Assembly: GCA_963677885.1 (NCBI GenBank)
Contig: OY782500.1
Location: 2,356,001 to 2,420,000, forward strand
DNA from: UBA1351 sp963677885
Lineage (GTDB): Bacteria > Bacillota > Clostridia > Lachnospirales > Vallitaleaceae
Length of the DNA: 64,000 bases
Direction: 5' to 3'
A program made the translations under genes and the position numbers. The notes below the pieces were generated by a model. That model was not told the DNA's origin, searched no databases, and was given only the letters and a program-made list of their open reading frames with translations. Position 1 is the stretch's first letter. Each line of letters opens with the position of its first letter. This document shows, piece by piece, positions 55,370 to 63,376 of this stretch.

Positions 55370-57292
55370 TTATTCATTTAACTCATATACATATCCAATC
55401 TTTTCATAGGCTTCTTCTTCAGATAAGGGTTTGTCGAAGTAGTAACCTTGAATATAATCACAGCCAAGATCTATCAATTTTTTGTACTGAGCGATTTCCT
55501 CAACACCTTCTGCCACAGATTTCAGGTTTAATGATTTTGCCATGGAGAATATGGTGTCTGCCAAATGGGTAGATTGGCTGTCTACATGTATGTTGTCAAT
55601 AAATGATTTATCAACCTTTAAGACATGAATAGGCAATTGGTTCAAATAATTCAAGGAAGAATAACCAGTACCAAAATCATCGAGATAAATGACAATTCCC
55701 ATGTCGCTTATTGCTGTAATAATGTCGTGTACACTTTGAATGTTTTCAATATAAACTGTTTCTGTTACTTCAAAAGCTATGTTCTTAGTTTTTACTTGGT
55801 TTTTTTTCAATAAATGCTGGACTATTTTCAAAAACCTTTCATCCATTAATTGAGCTGAGGATATATTAATTGAAATTACTATGTTGGGATCATTTTCAGC
55901 ACACCTTCTGGCAAAGGCCATGGCAATGTCCATAATATAGGCACCTAATCGAATTATCTGTCCTGTATGTTCAGCTACAGTTATGAACTGATCTGGATAG
56001 ACGATTCCGAGTTCTTCGGATTTCCAGCGAACCAAAGCTTCAAAGCCCATAACCCGATTTTTCGGCAAAGATACTTTAGGTTGATAGAGAAGGTAAAATT
56101 CCTTGGAATCTATAGCCTTATCCATCCTACTGAAGATGTTAAACTGGGAATTCATCTGCTTGATATCTTTTGCTTCATGGATACCATAACTGCCTTTTCT
56201 ATTTCCTTTCACTCGATACATGGTGACTTCAGCATCTCTAACTAAATCCTGGGCTTTACTATCTTTGTGAGCTTCTGCAATACCAACGCTTGCCTTTATC
56301 TTAACTTCTGAATTATTGATAGCCAAGGAGCCCAGTATTTCATGCAATTGATTCATTACATCCTGAATATTGTATTCTTTTCTGAAAGTAAAGAGCATAG
56401 CATCACCCTCACCTCTTGCCAAATACTCAAACACATGATTCTCTTTCTTTAGCCTTGAAACCACTTCTTTGAGTACCAGGTTACCAAAATCATAACCTAA
56501 TGCATTATTAATGTACATGAAATCATCAATGTCAAAATATGCTACATAAAAATTATAATTATGATTTTTGCTTAGCTCAAGATCAATGCAGTTGACAAAT
56601 CCTTCCCAGTTCATCAAGCCTGTTAAGAGATCATGTTCAAGATTGAATCTTAAGACCTCCTCTGTTGCAAAATATTCCTCATTCAATGCATTAAGTTCTT
56701 CATTTTTAGAGTTCAGCTCAACAAGCTGTTCATGGTAAATCATCTTAAATTTGTCAAACATACGGACACCTATCATCAGAACAACAACAATCAGCAAATA
56801 CATGCCAACAGCAGAGAAAACATATCCTAAACCAAGGGTTACTGTCTCTCCTACACCTCGGCTAGTTAAAATAATGAGCAAGACAGTCGTTATAAATCCC
56901 TGGATAACTAAATGCTTTCTGGACAGCATCAAAAATACAAGCACAGAAAAGAATACGACACCAATACCATTTGTTGTCATATATTTATTTGGTGAAGTAA
57001 ATGTACTGAATAAGGTATAACCAATGATAACTGCAAACAACCAAGTTAGTTGTCTGCTGCTTTCAGTAACCTTCTTTTTAATCAAAAGGGTTGCAAGATA
57101 ACTTAATCCTGAAAAGCAAATCAAAACAATTGTACTCATAATTTTATAATCAAAACTATAGGTTGATCCAAAGACTCCCATTACAAAAACAACTGTCGAT
57201 AAAATAATGCATAATCTAAAGCTAAAGAAAACACTTTCTGCCTGAATAATTTCAAACCTGTCCTTGAGTAGATTTGTTATCTGTCGAATCAT
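55370..57292 (-). CDS. Membrane GGDEF-EAL protein, likely c-di-GMP phosphodiesterase
   Basis: A 640-residue protein with six N-terminal helices, a coiled linker (LNSKNEELNALNEEYFATEEVL), a GGDEF domain with a degenerate motif (RGEGDAM where GGDEF is expected) and a complete EAL domain: FEALVRWK, INISSAQL, EVTETVYI, LDDFGTGYSS, LKVDKSFI and AEGVEE. It is closely similar in plan to the protein at 29872-31818. Hydrolysis is likely, synthesis unlikely. It lies upstream of the chemoreceptor leader and probably has its own promoter. Confidence 0.9.
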   Translation of the reverse strand: MIRQITNLLKDRFEIIQAESVFFSFRLCIILSTVVFVMGVFGSTYSFDYKIMSTIVLICFSGLSYLATLLIKKKVTESSRQLTWLFAVIIGYTLFSTFTSPNKYMTTNGIGVVFFSVLVFLMLSRKHLVIQGFITTVLLIILTSRGVGETVTLGLGYVFSAVGMYLLIVVVLMIGVRMFDKFKMIYHEQLVELNSKNEELNALNEEYFATEEVLRFNLEHDLLTGLMNWEGFVNCIDLELSKNHNYNFYVAYFDIDDFMYINNALGYDFGNLVLKEVVSRLKKENHVFEYLARGEGDAMLFTFRKEYNIQDVMNQLHEILGSLAINNSEVKIKASVGIAEAHKDSKAQDLVRDAEVTMYRVKGNRKGSYGIHEAKDIKQMNSQFNIFSRMDKAIDSKEFYLLYQPKVSLPKNRVMGFEALVRWKSEELGIVYPDQFITVAEHTGQIIRLGAYIMDIAMAFARRCAENDPNIVISINISSAQLMDERFLKIVQHLLKKNQVKTKNIAFEVTETVYIENIQSVHDIITAISDMGIVIYLDDFGTGYSSLNYLNQLPIHVLKVDKSFIDNIHVDSQSTHLADTIFSMAKSLNLKSVAEGVEEIAQYKKLIDLGCDYIQGYYFDKPLSEEEAYEKIGYVYELNE

Positions 57293-57488
57293 GCAAACAC
57301 CTCTTCTATATTTAATAATCGTTTTACCGTAAGCTGCTGGGTAGACAATTCATAACTGACCGTGTACTTCATATGGTAGTTTTATATATCCCTAAGCATA
57401 TAATAAAGTATGAAAAGATACAACTGTATATCCCACACTAGAGTATATCCCTGTAATAAAATATCCCCTTCACTTTATTAGGTTTTCT

Positions 57489-57517
57489 TTGACATTACCA
57501 AAGCTAAAGCTTATGCT
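57489..57517 (+). promoter_or_regulatory. Sigma-A promoter of the GNAT gene
   Basis: TTGACA (57489-57494), 17-base spacer, TATGCT (57512-57517), with the ribosome-binding site GGGAGG downstream. Confidence 0.72.
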
Positions 57518-57566
57518 TACTATAGCTTCATACAGACTTTTTATCTTTTTTTACGGGAGGGATCAC

Positions 57567-58415
57567 ATGAGAATCGTATCAGCAACCAATATATCCGACA
57601 GTGTTATTTTCGATGTTTTTGCCCTTGGCTATTCCGATTATTTCTTTGAATTCAAGATGGATCAGGAGACATTTGTCCAGCGTTTTCTGGAAAATGAAGC
57701 CGATAAAAAATACTCTTTCATCGCCTATGATGGCGACAAACCTGTTGGCATGGTACTAGGAAACATCAAGAATTATGAAGGTGTTAAAACCATGCGGTGC
57801 GGAGGCTTCGCTGTTATTCCCGGTTATCGGAGCAAGGGTATAGGAAAAGAACTTTTTGATCATCATTATAGACTGGCCAAAGAAGAGAATTGTAAATTAC
57901 TCTTTTTAGAAGTCTTAAAACAAAATGTGAAGGCAATCAAGTTTTATGAATCTCTTGGCTATAATCCGGTTCATGATTATCGTATGTATGTCTGCGAAAA
58001 TTTGGAAACAATACCAGCTGTCGCCAATAAGTTTAAGGCTTTTGTCTTTCGAGACTTAGGATTTGATACAATCGTAGAACTTCGAGATTCCATGCCAGAG
58101 TTACATATGAATTGGCAAGGCGAGATTTTTACCCTGGAAAAGTTCCAGAACCTCCATCATATAGGTCTCTACCAAGAAAACAAACTGGTTGGTGCCATTA
58201 GTTATAAGGAATCAGGTCTTATCAATTTTATATGGGTTGATAGGGATTACCGTCATCTGGGCTATGGCCGTGTTTTATTGACCAAATGTATTCAATCGAT
58301 TAAGATTGATAAACTCATTGCTATTGCAGCCAACAATATGGTCTACGAAGGGTTTCTTCGCAAGCTTGGATTTACTGTAGATATTGAGCAGTTTGAAATG
58401 ATCATGCCAATTTAA
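57567..58415 (+). CDS. Tandem GNAT-family N-acetyltransferase
   Basis: Protein of 282 residues from the start at 57567 (GGGAGG upstream). The N-terminal GNAT domain (about 1-150) has the acetyl-CoA loop GYRSKGIGKELF; the second, more degenerate domain (about 160-280) has VDRDYRHLGYGRVLL. Tandem GNAT proteins acetylate amines on small molecules or peptides, and the second half is sometimes only structural. The substrate cannot be read. It faces the orphan cobalamin riboswitch. Confidence 0.85.
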   Translation: MRIVSATNISDSVIFDVFALGYSDYFFEFKMDQETFVQRFLENEADKKYSFIAYDGDKPVGMVLGNIKNYEGVKTMRCGGFAVIPGYRSKGIGKELFDHHYRLAKEENCKLLFLEVLKQNVKAIKFYESLGYNPVHDYRMYVCENLETIPAVANKFKAFVFRDLGFDTIVELRDSMPELHMNWQGEIFTLEKFQNLHHIGLYQENKLVGAISYKESGLINFIWVDRDYRHLGYGRVLLTKCIQSIKIDKLIAIAANNMVYEGFLRKLGFTVDIEQFEMIMPI

Positions 58416-58431
58416 TGGAAATAGATATAAG

Positions 58432-58464
58432 AAAGGGTACCTGCCATTACGCAGATACCCTTGT
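58432..58464. terminator. Bidirectional terminator between GNAT and the riboswitch RNA
   Basis: AAGGGTACCTGC (58433-58444) pairs with GCAGATACCCTT (58451-58462) with one mismatch. On the minus strand it is followed by TTTCTTAT, on the plus strand by TTGTTTG. Confidence 0.75.
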
Positions 58465-58586
58465 TTGCAATTTTCTATGGTTAAATCAACATGACTTTTA
58501 AGTATGAGTCAGACTTGCATCATCATGATTAAAGCGTTGGAGATTCAACGATTCGCCTCTATTTACCCGTAGAGTTTTGCAAATGT

Positions 58587-58758
58587 CTTATAGGCAGGTC
58601 TTCTGACTTAAGCTTCATCATCCACATCACCTTCCCGTATAAACAGTGGTGATTGATATGGACTCGTCTACTACAGCGGCGGGACCGTGAAGGACTTTAA
58701 CCTTCTTCCCTATTATCTACAGTCGGTTGAAGGGGCCGACTTGTGTAGCACCTATAAG
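58587..58758 (-). ncRNA. Cobalamin riboswitch aptamer
   Basis: The minus-strand RNA shows the conserved elements in order: P1 arm CTTATAGG (58751-58758), a GGGAA-n3-GGTT segment, the core ACGGTCCCGCCGCTGTA, GGGAAGGTG, and the B12 box AAGTCAGAAGACCTGCC (58593-58609), closed by the P1 partner CCTATAAG (58587-58594). The aptamer looks complete. Downstream on its strand no gene is found. Confidence 0.92.
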
Positions 58759-58784
58759 GTTATGTTCTTCTTGAACATGGATTA

Positions 58785-58793
58785 ATTATAGCA
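58785..58793 (-). promoter_or_regulatory. Extended -10 promoter of the cobalamin riboswitch RNA
   Basis: TGCTATAAT on the minus strand, just after the COG0523 GTPase stop. No good -35 is at the right distance; extended -10 boxes often need none. Confidence 0.6.
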
Positions 58794-58851
58794 TATACAC
58801 CCTGTATTTCTATTACATTTTTGCCAATCCTGGTAGATTCTTGTGATATTC

Positions 58852-59781
58852 CTAGATAGCCAACTTATATAAGCCGGCTATGTGTCTGTCAGCTCCCCCA
58901 GCCAGGATAGAAATACTTGCCAGTCCCTTGGAGGACAAGAAAACCAGCTCATTAAAACCATCTAAGCCAGGTGAGGTCCAGTCATATACTTTCATCTCAA
59001 TCGTGTCATTCACTCCATCAATTTTCATACATGATCCATCCACTTCAACAAAACCTTTGATTCGGTAAAAAGCTGAAGACACCTCACTTAGAAAGGCTTT
59101 AAGTTGATCCTCTGATGGAGGATATAAAAAGGTCATGACCAACTGTTTAGGTTTGTTGTCTTCCCTATTGGTTGTCGCTTCATCTTCTATGGGAAAATAA
59201 GTCATCTGTGAATCACCGGTCTTGATCTGGCCATACTCAGTAACACCTACCTTAGCCAAAGGATTGATGGACCCTATCTTGTCCTTTATAGCTGCAATCT
59301 TATCCTCATCAATCAAGTCTGCCTTATTAATAAGAATATAATGACTGTGTTTAATCTGCCGTTCAACACTGACCAGCTTTTCCAGTTCCGCAAAGAAATA
59401 GACGCCATCCAAAAGACAGATGGATCCCCTATACTCAAAAGTCTTACCCGGAAGCTTTTTTCTAAGGACTTCCATCACATTTTCCATGTTGGAAGGATCA
59501 GATAAACCTGAACTTTCAACGTAAATCTGATCAAGGTCCCTATCAACCAATTCCATTAGCCCATCAATAAACTTATCTTTAAGACAGGCGCAAAATATGG
59601 ATCCATTGGTCAACTCTTTAAGGTCTATACCATTATTGGATAGGGTAACCGAATCCATGCTCACCTTGCCAAATTCATTCATTAAGACACCTGTTCTTGT
59701 CAGAGAATTTTTCAATTCCTGGTTAAGAAAAGTAGTTTTACCGGAGCCTAAAAAGCCGGTAATCAAAAAAATATGGGTCAT
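58852..59781 (-). CDS. COG0523 (CobW/G3E) GTPase, likely metallochaperone
   Basis: Cytoplasmic GTPase of 309 residues. Walker A GFLGSGKT (9-16), the metal motif variant SIFCACL (C64, C66; the third Cys of the usual CxCC is Leu67), and NKADLI (G4) are present; the C-terminal CobW domain follows. Family members deliver zinc or cobalt-related cofactors. It follows the activase gene by four bases, and may load zinc into the UroD-family methyltransferase or act on the corrinoid. The start at 59781 has GAAGGAG. Confidence 0.83.
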   Translation of the reverse strand: MTHIFLITGFLGSGKTTFLNQELKNSLTRTGVLMNEFGKVSMDSVTLSNNGIDLKELTNGSIFCACLKDKFIDGLMELVDRDLDQIYVESSGLSDPSNMENVMEVLRKKLPGKTFEYRGSICLLDGVYFFAELEKLVSVERQIKHSHYILINKADLIDEDKIAAIKDKIGSINPLAKVGVTEYGQIKTGDSQMTYFPIEDEATTNREDNKPKQLVMTFLYPPSEDQLKAFLSEVSSAFYRIKGFVEVDGSCMKIDGVNDTIEMKVYDWTSPGLDGFNELVFLSSKGLASISILAGGADRHIAGLYKLAI

Positions 59782-59785
59782 GGAA

Positions 59786-61897
59786 TCACTCCTTCTCAAA
59801 AAGCATACTGTCCATGTAAGCGTTATTGAATTTCATATTACTGGATAGCTCCAAATAAGTGCATGCATCAGCTATCCTTAAGATATCTTCCTGACTGTTT
59901 TTTTGAAGCAGGTATTTGACACCTCCAGCCAAAGAGGAGTTGCCGACAACTTTTACCTTGGATTTAAGACCTTTAGGGATAAGACCAATAGCAACGGCGT
60001 GGTTGATATTCATATGGCTGCCAAATCCGCCTGCAATATAAACATGATCAATATCATCGGCCGAGAGACTGGCCTCATCCATCAGAACCTGGGCACCTGC
60101 ATGAATAGCGCCTTTGGCCAACTGCACCTGTCTCACATCTGCAGGATACATGGCTATGTCCTTATAAATCTTCTCAGGACTTTCCATATAGCCCATCATA
60201 TCGACCTTGCCATTTTCAAGAAGGAGGGCTGTCATATCCACCAAGGCAGAACCATTAATACCCTTAGCTTCCTTTTCACCTAAGGTGAGAATTTCATAGC
60301 CCTTGTCGGAAGCTTTTATTTCACAGATAGCACCTGAGATAGAACCCATTCCACAGGTGATATTGGCTCCTTCAAAGGCCGGACCGGCTGCTGTTGCAGC
60401 AGACACCATACCCTTATCCGTTTTTAGAACCATTTCACCGTTGGTTCCGATATCGATGAGGAGTATATTACCAGGGTCTTTATAAATGTTAGTGGCAAAA
60501 ATTCCGGATACAATATCACCACCTACATAGGCTGAGATCCAGGGTAGAACCACAAGGTCAAAAGAAAGATCTCCACCAAAAAGGTCTTTGGAATGACGTA
60601 TCAGCTCAGGTCTTTCCACCGTCTCAAAGGGTGCATGAGCCAGTTTTTCAGGATTTATGTCCAGGAGGAGATAAATCATGGTTGTGTTTCCAGAAACAAC
60701 CATTTCCCTAATGGTTATGCCATGGTCACCTATTAAGTCCTGAGACAGGTCCATGATTTTATTGCGTATGATTTTACCCAGAAAATGGTCTTGGTTTTCA
60801 GTCGTATACTGAATCCGGCTAATGACATCTGCCCCATAGGGCTTCTGTGGGTTAAGGGCCTTCTTGATACCTAAAACCTGGCCGGTGGATAGGTCAATAA
60901 GACTGACAACAAGGGTCGTGGTTCCAATATCAACTGCGATTCCATAGCCATTCCCTTGTCCACTGAACCTAGGCTCTTCGATGTTAAAGGGTGCATATCC
61001 TGTTTCTATATGATGGTCTTCATGAGAGTCACTGTGAAGGTCGGGATCTAGAAACACTTCTAAGTCCTGATTCAAGGTATGGTAACAAGCCAATACATAG
61101 CCATCTTCAAGACCTTGACTGCCTAAAAAGTTCTTTTCCTCTTCAACAAGGTCAAAATTATGCTTGCCTAACTTAATCTTACATTTTCCACAAACCTTTT
61201 TACCACCACAGGGCGCATCCACAAACACATGATTTCTTCTTAGGACTTCAAGGATATTTTCTCCCTGTCGACCTTGAATGACTCTTTTAGAATCTCCTGA
61301 TATAAGACTTATTCTATACTTTCTGTTTCGACATCCTGTGGGACAGGAAGAACAGTCGTGATCAATTCCGTGGGCGCAGTCCTCATCCTCCAGTTTATAG
61401 TAATAAACCATGGATTTTGTAGGGCTCAACATATAACCTTCCGTAATAAACATATCCAGATCAAATTCACTATCCATCTTATCAAAAAGATACTTCTGCA
61501 TTTCCATGCTTACGTTTTCCTGTCCAGGTTCATAGCGGATACTTAAAAAACCTTGATCCTCCAGGTCATCTTTAATAAGACCGTATAATTCGTTGGAAGC
61601 TTCAAACAAAATACAGTCAAAGAGGCTGTTAAGGATCATCCCTTCCAGATACATGTATTGATTAAAAGCATCCTTAATCCAGGTGTCACAATCCGGTCCA
61701 AGACTCACCAGGCACCTAACCTCTTGCCCCTCTATCTGAACATAGCCTTTAGGTCTTACCTCCTTAACGTACTGGTTAACCAATTGGTCAAACAGCTGGC
61801 TGTATGAGTCATAAGAAGGATTGTCCTTATGACACTCAGCCATAGCCAGCACATCATCCTTATTGAATTTTATCCCCAATTCATAACTTTTTCCCAT
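59786..61897 (-). CDS. Corrinoid-activating ferredoxin/ASKHA protein (RACE) with MetH-activation-like N-domain
   Basis: Protein of 703 residues that probably reactivates the corrinoid protein by ATP-driven one-electron reduction. The N-terminal 190 residues resemble the activation domain of B12-dependent methionine synthase (FLSIRYEPGQENV, ITEGYMLSPTKSMV) and end in a cysteine group (C174, C182, C185, C189). A 2Fe-2S ferredoxin domain follows (C230, C236, C239, C271). The C-terminal ASKHA domain begins with AVDIGTTT (321-328) and has the ACNTTM-like VVSGNTTM and the IDIGTNGEM segments. The N-terminal fusion is unusual among activases. Confidence 0.85.
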   Translation of the reverse strand: MGKSYELGIKFNKDDVLAMAECHKDNPSYDSYSQLFDQLVNQYVKEVRPKGYVQIEGQEVRCLVSLGPDCDTWIKDAFNQYMYLEGMILNSLFDCILFEASNELYGLIKDDLEDQGFLSIRYEPGQENVSMEMQKYLFDKMDSEFDLDMFITEGYMLSPTKSMVYYYKLEDEDCAHGIDHDCSSCPTGCRNRKYRISLISGDSKRVIQGRQGENILEVLRRNHVFVDAPCGGKKVCGKCKIKLGKHNFDLVEEEKNFLGSQGLEDGYVLACYHTLNQDLEVFLDPDLHSDSHEDHHIETGYAPFNIEEPRFSGQGNGYGIAVDIGTTTLVVSLIDLSTGQVLGIKKALNPQKPYGADVISRIQYTTENQDHFLGKIIRNKIMDLSQDLIGDHGITIREMVVSGNTTMIYLLLDINPEKLAHAPFETVERPELIRHSKDLFGGDLSFDLVVLPWISAYVGGDIVSGIFATNIYKDPGNILLIDIGTNGEMVLKTDKGMVSAATAAGPAFEGANITCGMGSISGAICEIKASDKGYEILTLGEKEAKGINGSALVDMTALLLENGKVDMMGYMESPEKIYKDIAMYPADVRQVQLAKGAIHAGAQVLMDEASLSADDIDHVYIAGGFGSHMNINHAVAIGLIPKGLKSKVKVVGNSSLAGGVKYLLQKNSQEDILRIADACTYLELSSNMKFNNAYMDSMLFEKE

Positions 61898-61931
61898 TCA
61901 TCTTCTCCAAAAAACCCAAACCATCAAGGAT

Positions 61932-61954
61932 AGGCCCAGAATTAGTCTGGGCCT
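61932..61954 (-). other. Intercistronic hairpin in the corrinoid operon
   Basis: AGGCCCAGA and TCTGGGCCT form a perfect nine-base-pair stem with a five-base loop between the methyltransferase and activase genes. No T-run follows, so it is more likely an mRNA processing or stabilising element than a full terminator. Confidence 0.65.
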
Positions 61955-61987
61955 TATGAGTGACGGAATATGTATTTATGTCTCTTC

Positions 61988-63343
61988 TTATTTCAACACT
62001 TTATCAATAGTCTCAAACAATTCCTCACGACTTGGAATAATCGATGACCATTTTAATTCACCGTTAATGTAGACACAGGGTAAGTTTGTTACACCCATCT
62101 TCACACATCTGGCGATATTTTCTTTTTCTGTAAACTTATATTCAACCAGGTCAATCTTGTCTCCATATGAATCACCGGCAACGTTCATGGCACCCATCAT
62201 ATAAGTACAGGCTGCACATGTTGCTGAATCAAGGGTAAAGACCTCAACCAATGGTTTTTCAAGATTATCATAATCCGGAAGTTCCACATAGATGTCTTCT
62301 TTTGGTGCCTCATAGTTTTTAACCATCTCACGAACTGTGTCGGTTTCACGGACTGCCTGGGCAACACCAATTGCATTTTCTGCAGGCACTGCATATGGCA
62401 TATCACAGCCTGGAGCAATAATCAGGTTTTTACCTGAAAGTTCATCAAGCATATTAACCACATACTTCATATTTTCCTGTTGCGTTCCGTGAAGCATCAA
62501 GGTTGTCAAGGGAATATTACCACCGATGGCAATGTTATAGGTATCGGTAATTGTTTTTGCATCCTTCATCACCACGTTTTCATCAATGGAGATGGAATCA
62601 GGGCCGGTTTTACACATAACATCCAGCTGACGGGTTGCATTTCCACAAACGAAGAAAGAAGACGCCTTGCCTTTTGCACGAATATAATCATAAATCGTTT
62701 TGAAGGCCTCATGACACATGGACGTAAAGTGGTCCGGTGAAATCTGTGAAACCAGTGGATCAACGACGGCAATAACGTCCATACCGGCATCGATATACAT
62801 GTCACACATCTTTAGAGCTGTTGTTGTCGTATATTCCATCAAAGTCTTCACGTAGGCTTCATCAAGAATCATATCCATGAAAAGGTTGTTGCCACGAAGA
62901 TGGGATGCCAAAGTAAATGGACCGCAAATCAATCCATAGAGGGCAGTATCGTCACCATAAGTGGCGCTCATCTTCTTCATAACATCAAGAATCATTGGAA
63001 GTCTGCCTTTATCAGGTTCAGGTTGCTTACATGCACAAAGCATATCGGTTGTCTCTTCCAAAGGATGGGTCTTAACTGATGGTGGTGCTTCATCTGCCCA
63101 CACCAATTCACATCCTAAAATCTCGGCTTCCACCTGGAGATCAAAAACCACAGGCATACCATCTGGTGCATATAATTCTTTTACTTTTGTTAAGGCCTCA
63201 AATAAGACATCACCATCTGTTAATACTTCTGTAGCATTCTTACCGATTAAGGACCCTGCATGAACCCCTGCAAAAGGTACCCAAGGGGCCCTGTCTGTAA
63301 CTTCATGTTTCAATGTGCCAAGTACACGTTCTTTCCCTGTCAT
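61988..63343 (-). CDS. UroD-family corrinoid methyltransferase fused to a thioredoxin-like domain
   Basis: Protein of 451 residues. Residues about 1-345 are the uroporphyrinogen-decarboxylase/MtaA fold, with the likely zinc cysteines C233 (FFVCGNAT) and C313 (APGCDMPYAVP). In MtaA-type enzymes a histidine is expected two residues before the first Cys; here it is Phe231. Residues about 365-451 form a thioredoxin/glutaredoxin-like domain with C376-AA-C379 and a cis-proline-like NLPCVYING. It probably transfers the methyl group from the corrinoid protein encoded just upstream (33-base gap). Substrate unknown. Confidence 0.82.
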   Translation of the reverse strand: MTGKERVLGTLKHEVTDRAPWVPFAGVHAGSLIGKNATEVLTDGDVLFEALTKVKELYAPDGMPVVFDLQVEAEILGCELVWADEAPPSVKTHPLEETTDMLCACKQPEPDKGRLPMILDVMKKMSATYGDDTALYGLICGPFTLASHLRGNNLFMDMILDEAYVKTLMEYTTTTALKMCDMYIDAGMDVIAVVDPLVSQISPDHFTSMCHEAFKTIYDYIRAKGKASSFFVCGNATRQLDVMCKTGPDSISIDENVVMKDAKTITDTYNIAIGGNIPLTTLMLHGTQQENMKYVVNMLDELSGKNLIIAPGCDMPYAVPAENAIGVAQAVRETDTVREMVKNYEAPKEDIYVELPDYDNLEKPLVEVFTLDSATCAACTYMMGAMNVAGDSYGDKIDLVEYKFTEKENIARCVKMGVTNLPCVYINGELKWSSIIPSREELFETIDKVLK

Positions 63344-63376
63344 TGTAAAACTCCTTCCAAAATTCCCAATTCTACA

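Larger units (their letters stand above)
58425..58778 (-). ncRNA. Putative B12-gated non-coding RNA (riboswitch transcript with no gene)
   Basis: Transcription from the extended -10 box at 58785-58793 would start near 58778, pass the cobalamin aptamer and end at the hairpin 58433-58462, about 350 nucleotides. No reading frame with a ribosome-binding site lies in it. Between aptamer and terminator are two small hairpins, CTCTA/TAGAG and CGTTG/CAACG. It could regulate in trans, as riboswitch-controlled RNAs do in Listeria and Enterococcus, or be a relic of a lost gene. Confidence 0.5.

Noticed and set aside
58500..58580. ANTAR-type double hairpin downstream of the cobalamin riboswitch
   Set aside because: The two small hairpins have an eight-base loop and the loop AATCTC. 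Known ANTAR sites need two hexaloops with A at position 1 and G at position 4, which are not seen.
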